26,931 nt of DNA from Bacilli bacterium (GCA_017460245.1 JAFUBK010000056.1:1-26931); one strand, 5' to 3'; positions 8,884 to 17,035 are shown, counted from the stretch's first letter. The notes: generated from the letters alone by a model not told the origin. Made by a program: numbers and translations.

Positions 8884-8912
8884 TTGTTATTTTTAAAAAA
8901 AATTGTTATACT
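8884..8912 (+). promoter_or_regulatory. Promoter of thioester surface protein 2
   Basis: TTGTTA at 8884-8889, 17 bases made of a T-tract then an A-tract, and TATACT at 8907-8912 with extended TG at 8904-8905. Almost the same 29 bases occur at 10327-10355. Confidence 0.75.
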
Positions 8913-8932
8913 ATAATTGGAGGATAAAAGGT

Positions 8933-10273
8933 ATGAAAAAGAGAAATGTTTTATTTTTAGCGTTATGCGCAATTGTGACTATTTTTTGTAGTCTAGGTGT
9001 TGTTAGTGCCGCTACAGCGCCAAGTTCGATTACTGTAAAACGTGCGGAGGTTTTAAATGATATTATTACAAACCATACTCATGGTTTTACAATTTTCACA
9101 ACGTCTGATGGCCAATATATTTATTGTATGGATGTTGATAAGAAGGCACTTGCTTCTGGTATGACTGCCACAGCTTCTGGTAATGGTGATGCAGGATTAC
9201 TTTATATTTTGCAAAATGGTTATCCTTACAAAACGATAACTGGTAATGATAATATTGATAAATATGTTACTCAAGCTGCTATTTGGTGGTATTTAGATGA
9301 AAATAAATTATCTAATGAGTTTAAAAATGCAACGACAACAGATATTTATCAAGCTATTCCTAAATATATTAAACCATTAGTTGAAGGAGCTAAAAGTGCT
9401 AAAGATACTCAAGATACGCCAAGTATGACTTTAACTAACAATGGTACAAAAATGAGTTTGACTAGCGATTCTAAGTATTATGAATCTGAATATATGGTTG
9501 TTACTTTAACTGGTGCGCAGAGTGCAGAAATTAGTCTTAGTGGAGCTACTAAAGACACTGTTATTGTTGATGAGGGTGGTAATGTTGGTAACACTGTTTC
9601 TTCAGGTGAAAAATTTAAAGTAAGAGTACCGGCTTCTGAAATTAGTTCTAATGCTAATATAACTGTTAAAGCTTCAGCTACAGGAACTATTAAAAGAGCA
9701 AAAATATTTAAACCTAGTGATTCTACTTACCAAAGAGTTGTTGGTTTATATGAGGAAAATTCTAATTTAAATAAAGAAGTTACGTTATCTGTCGCTAGTA
9801 CAAAACGAGTTTGTGAGTATACTGGCGGTAAATACTATGGTAATGATGGAACTATCGTAGATAAAACTACTTATGAAAAGCAATGTAAACACGTTTGTGA
9901 GTACACTGGCGGTAAATACTATGGTAATGATGGAACTGTAGTAGGTAAAGCTACTTATGAAAAACAATGTAAACACGTTTGTGAATACACAGGTGGTAAA
10001 TACTATGGCAAAAATGGTAAAGAAGTAAGTAAAGATACATATAATAGCGAATGCTCTAATATTTGTGTATATACAAATGATAAGTATTATGGTAAAAATG
10101 GAAACGTAGTAGATAAAACTACTTACGATCAGGAATGTGGTCAAGAAATTACGGTACCTAACACTAGTGCAAATATTATTTTATGGGTAGTTGGTTTAGG
10201 TGTTGTAGCGATTGCTTCAGGAATTGGATTTATTATTTATCATGATAGAAAAAACCGTCATAAAAATGCATAA
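8933..10273 (+). CDS. Thioester-domain surface adhesin-like protein, copy 2 (446 aa)
   Basis: ATG 8933 follows a GGAGG at 8919-8923; an in-frame TTG at 8903 lies inside the promoter and is rejected. The plan matches copy 1: a signal peptide ending VSAA, a thioester-type domain with Cys65 (YIYCMD) and Gln114 (TQAAIWWY), a linker domain, then four Cys repeats (294/318, 322/346, 350/374, 378/402, spacing always 24). The C-terminal sorting-like signal is VPNTS (408-412) rather than VPNTG, followed by a hydrophobic stretch and a basic tail (DRKNRHKNA). The Ser in place of Gly is unusual for a standard class A sortase, so wall anchoring is less certain. The thioester domain is nearly identical to copy 1, while the stalk is shorter and more diverged. 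Confidence 0.88.
   Translation: MKKRNVLFLALCAIVTIFCSLGVVSAATAPSSITVKRAEVLNDIITNHTHGFTIFTTSDGQYIYCMDVDKKALASGMTATASGNGDAGLLYILQNGYPYKTITGNDNIDKYVTQAAIWWYLDENKLSNEFKNATTTDIYQAIPKYIKPLVEGAKSAKDTQDTPSMTLTNNGTKMSLTSDSKYYESEYMVVTLTGAQSAEISLSGATKDTVIVDEGGNVGNTVSSGEKFKVRVPASEISSNANITVKASATGTIKRAKIFKPSDSTYQRVVGLYEENSNLNKEVTLSVASTKRVCEYTGGKYYGNDGTIVDKTTYEKQCKHVCEYTGGKYYGNDGTVVGKATYEKQCKHVCEYTGGKYYGKNGKEVSKDTYNSECSNICVYTNDKYYGKNGNVVDKTTYDQECGQEITVPNTSANIILWVVGLGVVAIASGIGFIIYHDRKNRHKNA
9811..10140 (+). repeat. Four tandem Cys repeats in thioester protein 2
   Basis: Four 84-base coding units with the consensus C-EYTGGKYYG--G--V---TY---C. The first two are nearly identical at the DNA level, which suggests recent unit duplication. 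Confidence 0.88.
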
Positions 10274-10307
10274 AAGAAAAAAAGCGTATAAATTGCTTTT
10301 TTTCTTT
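10273..10307 (+). terminator. Rho-independent terminator after thioester protein 2
   Basis: AAAGAAAAAAAGC (10273-10285) pairs perfectly with GCTTTTTTTCTTT (10295-10307) around a 9-base loop. The stem is A/T-dominated, and its right arm also serves as the T-run. Confidence 0.75.
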
Positions 10308-10326
10308 GCAAAAATGTATAAAAAAA

Positions 10327-10355
10327 TTGTTATTTTTTAAAAAAGATGTTATAAT
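10327..10355 (+). promoter_or_regulatory. Distal promoter of the envelope operon
   Basis: TTGTTA at 10327-10332, 17 bases of T-tract then A-tract, and TATAAT at 10350-10355 with TG at 10347-10348. It closely copies the promoter at 8884-8912. No ORF starts between it and the next promoter, so it either makes a long leader for the gene at 10508 or a short RNA. Confidence 0.7.
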
Positions 10356-10400
10356 GGGTTTGTAATGTAGAAAAGTTGGTATTATGAGGGTAAACCAAAT

Positions 10401-10429
10401 TTGACAAACAGTATAAATTATGGTAGTAT
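10401..10429 (+). promoter_or_regulatory. Proximal promoter of the envelope operon
   Basis: Perfect TTGACA at 10401-10406, 17 bases, TAGTAT at 10424-10429 with extended TG at 10421-10422. The leader of about 70 bases holds two small palindromes (GAGATCTC at 10443-10450 and CTTTTATAAAAG at 10464-10475) and two purine-rich stretches (AAAAGGGGG near 10471-10479, and AAAAGGAGAG at 10491-10500). The second is the ribosome site of ATG 10508. Confidence 0.75.
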
Positions 10430-10507
10430 AGCAACCATTAAAGAGATCTCGAACAAATATATGCTTTTATAAAAGGGGGATTTCTTTCGGAAAAGGAGAG
10501 ATGAAAA

Positions 10508-12163
10508 ATGTATGAAAATACAATGACAATGGAAAGTTTACGTAAAACTTATAAACTTAAAAGAGAAAGTAGATTTTCTAGAATGATTGGTAAAATTAAG
10601 AACACTTATTATAAGGTTGGTTCTGATTATGCCAATAACCGCGTAGTTAGAGCTTTGAAAAAATTAAAAGCTCAAGGTCCTGCGCAAGCTAGATTTGTAT
10701 CAATGGGAGAAGTTAGTGCATTAAAAGTTTGTGTTGGTTTAGCTGCTGGTTTGCTAGGAGCTGATGTTACTGTAGCTTTAATGGCGCCTGATTCTGCTTT
10801 TGCATTAGAAGATGCTGGTATGACTCCTGATATGGATGCTAGTGTGGCTGCAGATGCTAGCCCTGCAGTAGAAGGAGTTTCAGAATTTGAAACTACACCT
10901 GCTGCTCCTGAGACACCTGCTTTATCTGAAGTACCGGTTGTTGAGGAGACACCTGCTTTATCTGAAGTACCGGTTGTTGAGGAGACACCTGTTGTTTCGG
11001 AAGTACCTGCTGAAAGTGTAGAAGTTGTTGAAGTGCCTGCTACTGCAACTTCAGAATTTGAAACTGCACCTGCTACTGAAGAGACTGCTGTAGCTGCTGA
11101 AAGTGTAGAAAAAACACCTATGGAAGCTCAAGCTACTATGGGAGAGACACCTGCCGAGGTTCAAGAAGCTTCTGCAGATGCTATGGTTGTTGACGATGTT
11201 AAAGTTGATAGCGATGCTGTAATTTCTGTTGAAACTACAAATGTTGCTGATATTAACTATGATGAGCCTATTGATATGTCTCAATTTGAAAATGGTCAAG
11301 ATATAACTGTGTCAGAAGGACAACAAGCTGAACTTGTTTTCCCTACAGTTCAAGATGATAACACTACAACTGCTATTATTTTAAATACACCTGATGGTCA
11401 TTCATATGTTGTAATGACTCCAGATTATGAATTAGATTATGATAAATTAAATACTTTATTTGCTGATAAAGTTGCTTCAGGGGAGATTCCTTATAATCCA
11501 TTAGATTCTAAAACATGGCCTGAAGAGTGGGCAAATAATGCTCCTACTTATGATATTTTACCTGGTATTGGTGAAAATGGATCTGAATATGATACAGCAC
11601 TTGGAAAATTAACTTTCTATAGAGATGCTGATGGTAATATTCATATGTTTAATGATGGTTCAACAACATTTGAAGCTAATGTTATGAATGATGGTATGGT
11701 TACAGAGTTGCGTCAAGATCCAGATGCTCCTGATTTTGATCCAACTGAATGGAAACCTGTTGAACATGATGTGCCAACACCTGAGCCTGAACCTGAACCT
11801 CAGCCAGAGCCAACTCCAGAACCAACACCTGAGCCTGAACCTCAGCCAGAGCCAACTCCAGAACCTGAACCAACACCTGAACCTCAGCCAGAGCCAACTC
11901 CAGTTTCAAGTATTCCTAAAACTGGTGATGAGGCTGATATTGCTCCAGTTATTGGTTTAGCTGCTGCCGGAGCAACTGCTATTGGCGCCGGTGTTGCTTT
12001 AGGTAAACAACACGATAGTGCGGTGCTTGCTGATGGTGAATATAACGGTTTAAATGATATATTTGGAAGTATTTCTATTGATGAAAATGGAAAAGTTGTT
12101 TTTCAAAACGATTTAGAAACTACTATTTCAAATTTAGTAAATGGAAAAGCAAAGACTAAGTAA
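10508..12163 (+). CDS. Repeat-rich envelope protein with IPKTGD motif and an extra C-terminal tail (551 aa)
   Basis: The N-terminus is a long basic region (residues 1-69, rich in Lys/Arg), then a hydrophobic segment (about 70-93) ending in a signal-peptidase-like AFA before LEDAG. It may be an extended signal peptide or an anchor. Next comes an acidic Ala/Val/Pro/Glu-rich stretch (about 101-250) with two exact PALSEVPVVEET units, a folded-looking domain (about 250-415), and a Pro-Glu spacer (about 422-465). After this lies IPKTGD (469-474) plus a hydrophobic segment (478-498). In a normal sortase substrate the chain would end there with a few basic residues. Here a roughly 50-residue hydrophilic tail follows (EYNGLNDIFGSISIDENGKV). 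The family is not recognised. It is the first gene of an operon with the next two ORFs. Confidence 0.88.
   Translation: MYENTMTMESLRKTYKLKRESRFSRMIGKIKNTYYKVGSDYANNRVVRALKKLKAQGPAQARFVSMGEVSALKVCVGLAAGLLGADVTVALMAPDSAFALEDAGMTPDMDASVAADASPAVEGVSEFETTPAAPETPALSEVPVVEETPALSEVPVVEETPVVSEVPAESVEVVEVPATATSEFETAPATEETAVAAESVEKTPMEAQATMGETPAEVQEASADAMVVDDVKVDSDAVISVETTNVADINYDEPIDMSQFENGQDITVSEGQQAELVFPTVQDDNTTTAIILNTPDGHSYVVMTPDYELDYDKLNTLFADKVASGEIPYNPLDSKTWPEEWANNAPTYDILPGIGENGSEYDTALGKLTFYRDADGNIHMFNDGSTTFEANVMNDGMVTELRQDPDAPDFDPTEWKPVEHDVPTPEPEPEPQPEPTPEPTPEPEPQPEPTPEPEPTPEPQPEPTPVSSIPKTGDEADIAPVIGLAAAGATAIGAGVALGKQHDSAVLADGEYNGLNDIFGSISIDENGKVVFQNDLETTISNLVNGKAKTK
10910..10981 (+). repeat. Perfect 36-bp tandem duplication
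   Basis: Bases 10910-10945 and 10946-10981 are identical. A third, diverged copy begins at 10982. Each unit encodes 12 residues in frame, so copy number can change without breaking the gene. Confidence 0.95.
11776..11902 (+). repeat. Pro-Glu coding repeat
   Basis: Tandem, imperfect repeats built on the codons for PEPEPQPEPTPEP, typical of wall-spanning spacers. They generate long open frames on both other phases, which are not genes. Confidence 0.9.
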
Positions 12164-12174
12164 GGGGAAATAAT

Positions 12175-12420
12175 ATGAAGAATAAAATAGAGGTTGTAAA
12201 AGTAAGAAAAGATGGTAAGGATGCTGTTGCTAATATTTTGAATTGTTTTGAATTAGATAATGGCAAAACTTATGTCTTATATAGTATTGATGGTGAGGAA
12301 GGCGTTTACGCCTCTTCATTGTATCAAACCCCAAGTGAGATTTTGTTAGATGATGTTTCGGATGAAGAAATGAATTTAATTGTAGAATTGCTTAAAAAAG
12401 CAAATAAAGAAGAGGTGTAA
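12175..12420 (+). CDS. DUF1292-like small protein (81 aa)
   Basis: The ORF begins 11 bases after the previous stop, with AAGGGGAAA as ribosome site. Its layout, a charged N-terminus, then FELDNGKTYVLYSIDG and a YASSLYQ segment, then an acidic helix (DDVSDEEMNLIVELLKKA), resembles the small DUF1292 family of Bacillota, whose function is unknown. It is cytoplasmic by composition. The family call is from memory of the pattern and is tentative. Its location between two envelope-operon genes is the best clue to its role. Confidence 0.75.
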   Translation: MKNKIEVVKVRKDGKDAVANILNCFELDNGKTYVLYSIDGEEGVYASSLYQTPSEILLDDVSDEEMNLIVELLKKANKEEV

Positions 12421-12423
12421 TTT

Positions 12424-13941
12424 ATGGCAAATGAACAAAAAATTAATGAAACAGAAAGAGAGTTTCCAAAATTCGAAAATAAACTTTCAGAATTAGTAAA
12501 AAAGCTTACTGATGAAGATTTACTTAAATTATCTTATGAGTATTATGCGAAAGCTGTCGAGGGTTTGCAAAATGCTAAAGTGATATTTTCTAGTCTTAAT
12601 CAAGGGGATATTGACGAACAAATTAAAAATATTGATGATGGCATTGAAATTTTAGCTAGTGATAATCGTGATATGCAATTTACAAAAGCACTTTCTGATG
12701 AAATATTGGCTCGTAATGGTAAGGAAGCTTCGCAAGGATTGAGAGCGAGAGCTAAAAGTTTTCTTGCTAGGCGTAGTTTAAGTTCTCTTTTGAACAAAGA
12801 AAATAAAAAAGTGGTTATAGGTGGCGGCAAAAAATTTGACGAAGCTATTAATCAAGAGTTTTTCGCTGGTGATATTTCTAAACTTTCTTCAAATATTGTA
12901 AATATGGAAGTTATTAAGGAAAGAGAAGATTATGTTGGAAATAAACTTGATGAAATTTTCGAAAAATTTAAAGCAAAAACTGCTATGCCTAATGATATTG
13001 TTTTTGCTTGGAATTCTTTTTATGATGCGTTTCAAAGAAGTTTAGAAGAACGCAGAAATAACTTACGATTTAACTTTGTCAAAGAAGCATTAGATAACGT
13101 TATTAAAAGAGAAAAAATTGATGATTATAATACGATATTATATTTACCAAATGGTTCAAAATTTACAATTTCTAAAGAAGCACCTAATTATTCTTTGGAA
13201 GCTTTTATGAAAGAATATATGGAATTTAAGAAGAATAAAACAGAAAAACTTGCCAGCCTTCCAAAAATAGAGGCTAAAGAAGCTAGTATGAATTTGGAAG
13301 AAAGACGTCAAAAAATGCGTGATGATAATGCGAATAAAAAAGAAGATATAAAGGTTAGTGGGCCTGCTATAGAATCTAATTTAGAACAAACTGTAGAACC
13401 TGTTCTTGCCCCTATTTCAGAGCTTGAACCAACTGCAGAACCTGTCTCTGAGCCTAAACTAGAAGAAGTTGTTTCTGAAGAAAAAACTGAAATTGCTCAT
13501 GAAGAGGAAAAATTTGATTTAGATGAATTTATTAATGATTGCCGTGCTAAAGGTTTAAATAACGATGAAATAAAAATGTTAGAAGATACTTGGTGTTTGC
13601 CACTTTCTAACGATTCGTTAGAGAAAATTTTAAAAGATATGGCTGATTCTTATCTTAAAAATAAGGTTGCTACAGAGGCACCTGCTGTAGAGCCTAATGA
13701 ACTAAGTGCAGATGAGTCTGCTGATATAATTGATGAATCAAACTTAAATTCTGAACATCCAGCACCTGCTGTAGAACTTAATCAATTAAGTGCAGATGAG
13801 TTTGCTGATGTGATTGATGAATCAAACTTAAATCCTGGATATCCGGCACTTACCGAAGAGCAAATGAAAACTATGAGTCCAGAAGAAATAAACAATTATA
13901 TTGATGCTGCTAATGAAGCATTTAAAAGTAGAAGTAGATAA
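12424..13941 (+). CDS. Unrecognised acidic cytoplasmic protein with C-terminal repeats (505 aa)
   Basis: ATG 12424 lies three bases after the preceding stop, with GAGGTG as ribosome site in the end of that gene, which suggests coupled translation. No signal peptide or membrane segment is seen. The N-terminal half (about 1-300) is helical and charged, with basic patches. An acidic Pro/Val/Glu-rich linker follows (about 310-365), similar in composition to the linker of the first operon protein. Near the end are two tandem 28-residue units (APAVEPNELSADE... and APAVELNQLSADE...), then a final short helix region. No catalytic motif is visible and I do not recognise the family. A cytoplasmic partner of the membrane protein encoded at 10508 is one possible role, purely by context. 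Confidence 0.85.
   Translation: MANEQKINETEREFPKFENKLSELVKKLTDEDLLKLSYEYYAKAVEGLQNAKVIFSSLNQGDIDEQIKNIDDGIEILASDNRDMQFTKALSDEILARNGKEASQGLRARAKSFLARRSLSSLLNKENKKVVIGGGKKFDEAINQEFFAGDISKLSSNIVNMEVIKEREDYVGNKLDEIFEKFKAKTAMPNDIVFAWNSFYDAFQRSLEERRNNLRFNFVKEALDNVIKREKIDDYNTILYLPNGSKFTISKEAPNYSLEAFMKEYMEFKKNKTEKLASLPKIEAKEASMNLEERRQKMRDDNANKKEDIKVSGPAIESNLEQTVEPVLAPISELEPTAEPVSEPKLEEVVSEEKTEIAHEEEKFDLDEFINDCRAKGLNNDEIKMLEDTWCLPLSNDSLEKILKDMADSYLKNKVATEAPAVEPNELSADESADIIDESNLNSEHPAPAVELNQLSADEFADVIDESNLNPGYPALTEEQMKTMSPEEINNYIDAANEAFKSRSR
13678..13845 (+). repeat. Two tandem 84-bp coding units
   Basis: Units 13678-13761 and 13762-13845 each encode 28 residues ending in DESNLN plus four residues. 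They differ at a few codons, so the duplication is older than the 36-bp one upstream. Confidence 0.9.
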
Positions 13942-13965
13942 AGTCAAGATTGCTTGACTTTTTTC
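13941..13965 (+). terminator. Rho-independent terminator of the envelope operon
   Basis: AAGTCAAG (13941-13948) and CTTGACTT (13953-13960) form an 8-bp stem with an ATTG loop and T-run. Confidence 0.9.
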
Positions 13966-13974
13966 TTGCTTACA

Positions 13975-14003
13975 TTGACTTTTTATATAAAAAAACATAT
14001 AAT
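13975..14003 (+). promoter_or_regulatory. Promoter of hisS-aspS
   Basis: TTGACT at 13975-13980, 17 bases, TATAAT at 13998-14003. The leader is only about 20 bases, so there is no room for a T-box riboswitch, which many Bacillota place before tRNA synthetase genes. Confidence 0.85.
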
Positions 14004-14028
14004 TTTAAGTAGTACAAGGAGGCATTTT

Positions 14029-15300
14029 ATGTTACAAAGACCAAAGGGAACCTATGATTTATATGGTGATGATGCATTAAAAATTTTATATTTAAAAAAA
14101 ATAATTAATTCTTTAATGGATAAATATAATTTTAAATATTTTCAAACACCTATATTTGAAAGTAGTGAAGTTTTTCATCGTGGTGTAGGAGAAACAACTG
14201 ATATTGTTAGTAAAGAAACTTATGATTTTACAGATAGAGGGGACAGAAATCTTACTTTGAGACCCGAGGGAACTGCGGGAATTGTTAGATGTTTTATTGA
14301 AAATAAACTTTATGCTGAGCCAATGCCACTTAAAGCATGGTATTTTGGTTCGATGTTTAGATATGAAAGACCACAATCTGGAAGAAATCGTGAATTTAGC
14401 CAGTTTGGCGTTGAAGTGTTTGGTTGTGATGATGTGATAATGGATGCAGAAATAATAAGTATTGTTGTGAATTTATTTAGTTTACTTGGATTAAATGGAA
14501 TCAAAGTGAACATAAATTCTTTAGGTGACAAAGAATCTAGGGATAATTATCGTGAGGCTTTACTTGATTATTTTAAACCATACTTAAATGATTTGTGTGA
14601 TGATTGTAAAAGTCGATATGAAAAAAATCCACTTCGTATTTTAGATTGTAAAGTAGATAGTGATAAAATCGTAATGAAAGAAGCTCCTAAAATTGCTGAT
14701 TATTTAAATGAAGAAAGTAAAAATCATTTTGAAGAAGTTAAAAAATATTTGGATGCTTTAAATATTGATTATATTGTTAATGATAATTTAGTTCGTGGTT
14801 TAGATTATTATACGCATACGGTATTTAAAGTTGATGCTGATATAAAAGGATTTGGAAGTCAAAATGTTTTAGCGGCTGGTGGTAGATATAATAATTTAGT
14901 AGAAACTATTGGTGGACCAAAAACTTCTGGTGTTGGATTTGCATTAGGTGTTGAAAGATTGTTACTAGCGTTAGATGCTGAAAACATTGATATTGCTGAA
15001 TGTCAGCCTTTGGATATATATGGAATGTGTATGTCAGATGATGAAAGACCTTATTTACTTAAAATTGTTAATTATTTAAGATTAAATGGTTTTAATGTTG
15101 ATTTAGATTATAGTGGTCGTAATTTGAAAAATAATTTCAAACATGCCGATAGGTTAGGTGCGAAGTTTATAATAATTATTGGCGAAGAAGAGGTTAAAAA
15201 TGATTTTGTTACGATAAAGGATAATGATACTAAAGAAGAATATAAAATTAAACTTGATGAAATAATTGATTTTTTTGATAACAGAATAAGTGAGGAATAA
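14029..15300 (+). CDS. hisS: Histidyl-tRNA synthetase
   Basis: HisRS charges tRNA-His with histidine using ATP in the cytoplasm. The product is 423 residues, the usual bacterial length. Class II motif 2 is FRYERPQSGRNRE at about 110-122, the histidine-specific LVRGLDYYTHTVF lies at 254-266, and motif 3 GVGFALGVER at 301-310. A C-terminal anticodon-binding domain follows. ATG 14029 is set by AAGGAGG at 14016-14022; the longer frame from 13954 would start inside the upstream terminator. The stop lies one base before the next ATG, so it is cotranscribed with aspS, a pairing also seen in Bacillus. Confidence 0.98.
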   Translation: MLQRPKGTYDLYGDDALKILYLKKIINSLMDKYNFKYFQTPIFESSEVFHRGVGETTDIVSKETYDFTDRGDRNLTLRPEGTAGIVRCFIENKLYAEPMPLKAWYFGSMFRYERPQSGRNREFSQFGVEVFGCDDVIMDAEIISIVVNLFSLLGLNGIKVNINSLGDKESRDNYREALLDYFKPYLNDLCDDCKSRYEKNPLRILDCKVDSDKIVMKEAPKIADYLNEESKNHFEEVKKYLDALNIDYIVNDNLVRGLDYYTHTVFKVDADIKGFGSQNVLAAGGRYNNLVETIGGPKTSGVGFALGVERLLLALDAENIDIAECQPLDIYGMCMSDDERPYLLKIVNYLRLNGFNVDLDYSGRNLKNNFKHADRLGAKFIIIIGEEEVKNDFVTIKDNDTKEEYKIKLDEIIDFFDNRISEE

Positions 15301-15301
15301 T

Positions 15302-17023
15302 ATGAAGGTAAATAATACAAATTATAATATAAATAATGCTGGCGAGACTGTTACTTTACACGGATGGGTTTCGAAAACAAGAAATTTAGGTGGGCTTATT
15401 TTTATTGATTTACGTGATCGTAGTGGAATAATTCAACTTGTGGTAGTACCTGAATGTAGTGATTACGAAAAAGCAAGCAATTTAAAAAATGAATCTGTGA
15501 TTGAAGTTTTAGGAACTATTCAAAAACGTAAACAAATTAATAAGAATTTAAAAACCGGTGAAATAGATGTTTTAATTGATAAATTAACGATTTTGAATGA
15601 AGCTTCTGATCTTCCATTTGATTTAAATAATACAACGGCTTTGGAGGATACAAGATTAAAATATCGTTATTTAGATTTAAGACATGATGATTTGAAAAAC
15701 AACATAATTATAAAACATAAAATTATGCAAAGTGCTAGAGAATATTTAAATAATGAAGAATTTATTGAAATCGAAACACCAATTTTATGCAAATCTACTC
15801 CTGAAGGAGCACGCGAGTATTTGGTTCCATCTAGAGTTAATAAAGGTTCTTTCTATGCTTTACCACAATCACCACAAATTTTTAAACAATTGCTAATGAT
15901 GAGTGGTTTTGAAAAGTATTATCAAATTGCTAGATGTTTTAGAGATGAAGATTTAAGGGCTGATAGACAACCTGAATTTACGCAAATTGATTTAGAAATG
16001 AGTTTTATCTCAGAAGATGATGTGATGAATTTAACAGAAGGTTTATTGTGTAAAATTTTTAAAGATGTTAAAAACATTGATATTCCAAGGCCTTTTGTAA
16101 GACTTAGTTATGAAGAAGCTATTGACAGATTTGGTAGTGATAAACCTGATACAAGATTTGATATGGAAATAAAAGATATTACTAGGTTGTTTAAAAATAC
16201 TGATTTTTCGGTATTTAAAAACGTTATTGAGAATAATGGTATTATAAATACTATTGTTGTTAAAGATGCGGCGGATAAATATTCTAGAAAAGATATTGAC
16301 AAATTAACTGATTTTGTTAAAACCTATAAGGCAAATGCTCTTGCTTTTTTGAAGTATGATGGAGAATTTACTGGTAGTATTGCAAAGTTTGTGTCTTCTA
16401 TTGAAGATGATTTGTTAAATAATTTAAAAATTGAAAAAAATGATTTATTATTAATTATTGCTGGTAATAAAAAAATTGTTAAAAATGCTTTAGGATTTTT
16501 AAGATTAAAAGTTGCTAGAGATTTAGAGTTAATTGATTTTAATAAATATAATTTTTTGTGGGTTACAGATTTTCCAATGTTTGAATATAGCGAAGAAGAA
16601 AAACGCTATATTGCCTGTCATCATCCATTTACACATCCCAAGGATCCCGATAAACTTAATGATAAAGAAAATGCTTTAGCTAGAGCTTATGACATTGTTT
16701 TAAACGGTTACGAAGTAGGTGGGGGCAGTATAAGAATTCATAGCCCTAAAGTTCAAAAACAAGTTTTTGAGGCGCTTGGATTTACTTTAGAAGAAGCAAT
16801 GGAAAAATTTGGATTTTTGATTAAAGCTCTTACTTTAGGTGCACCACCACATGGCGGTCTTGCGCTTGGACTTGAAAGATTAACAATGATTTTGTGTGGT
16901 ACTGAAAATATAAGAGATGTAATTGCGTTTCCAAAAACTACTAGTGCTTCTTGCTTAATGAGTGATGCTCCAAACGAAGTAGATCCAAAACAACTTGATG
17001 AACTTCATATAAAATTAAAATAA
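15302..17023 (+). CDS. aspS: Aspartyl-tRNA synthetase
   Basis: AspRS charges tRNA-Asp with aspartate. The 573-residue protein has the bacterial layout: an N-terminal OB-fold anticodon domain (GWVSKTRNLGGLIFIDLRDR at about 21-40), class II motif 1 region, motif 2 FRDEDLRADRQPEF at about 213-226, a GAD-type insertion (roughly 280-420) and motif 3 near GGLALGLERL. The frame could be extended to a GTG at 15290, but GAGGAA at about 15292-15297 fits ATG 15302. Whether it also charges tRNA-Asn cannot be judged here. Confidence 0.98.
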   Translation: MKVNNTNYNINNAGETVTLHGWVSKTRNLGGLIFIDLRDRSGIIQLVVVPECSDYEKASNLKNESVIEVLGTIQKRKQINKNLKTGEIDVLIDKLTILNEASDLPFDLNNTTALEDTRLKYRYLDLRHDDLKNNIIIKHKIMQSAREYLNNEEFIEIETPILCKSTPEGAREYLVPSRVNKGSFYALPQSPQIFKQLLMMSGFEKYYQIARCFRDEDLRADRQPEFTQIDLEMSFISEDDVMNLTEGLLCKIFKDVKNIDIPRPFVRLSYEEAIDRFGSDKPDTRFDMEIKDITRLFKNTDFSVFKNVIENNGIINTIVVKDAADKYSRKDIDKLTDFVKTYKANALAFLKYDGEFTGSIAKFVSSIEDDLLNNLKIEKNDLLLIIAGNKKIVKNALGFLRLKVARDLELIDFNKYNFLWVTDFPMFEYSEEEKRYIACHHPFTHPKDPDKLNDKENALARAYDIVLNGYEVGGGSIRIHSPKVQKQVFEALGFTLEEAMEKFGFLIKALTLGAPPHGGLALGLERLTMILCGTENIRDVIAFPKTTSASCLMSDAPNEVDPKQLDELHIKLK

Positions 17024-17035
17024 TGTAAAAAAGTG

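Noticed and set aside
9785..10144. Open frame on the minus strand opposite the Cys repeats of thioester gene 2
   Set aside because: Same repeat-driven artefact as in copy 1, with low-complexity composition.
11688..11960. Open frames in the other phases across the Pro-Glu repeat
   Set aside because: They arise from the repeat's codon pattern (Gln/Leu-rich or Ala/Leu-rich low complexity) and lie inside the real gene.
14003..14029. Possible T-box leader before hisS
   Set aside because: The promoter lies only about 25 bases before the start codon, leaving no room for one.
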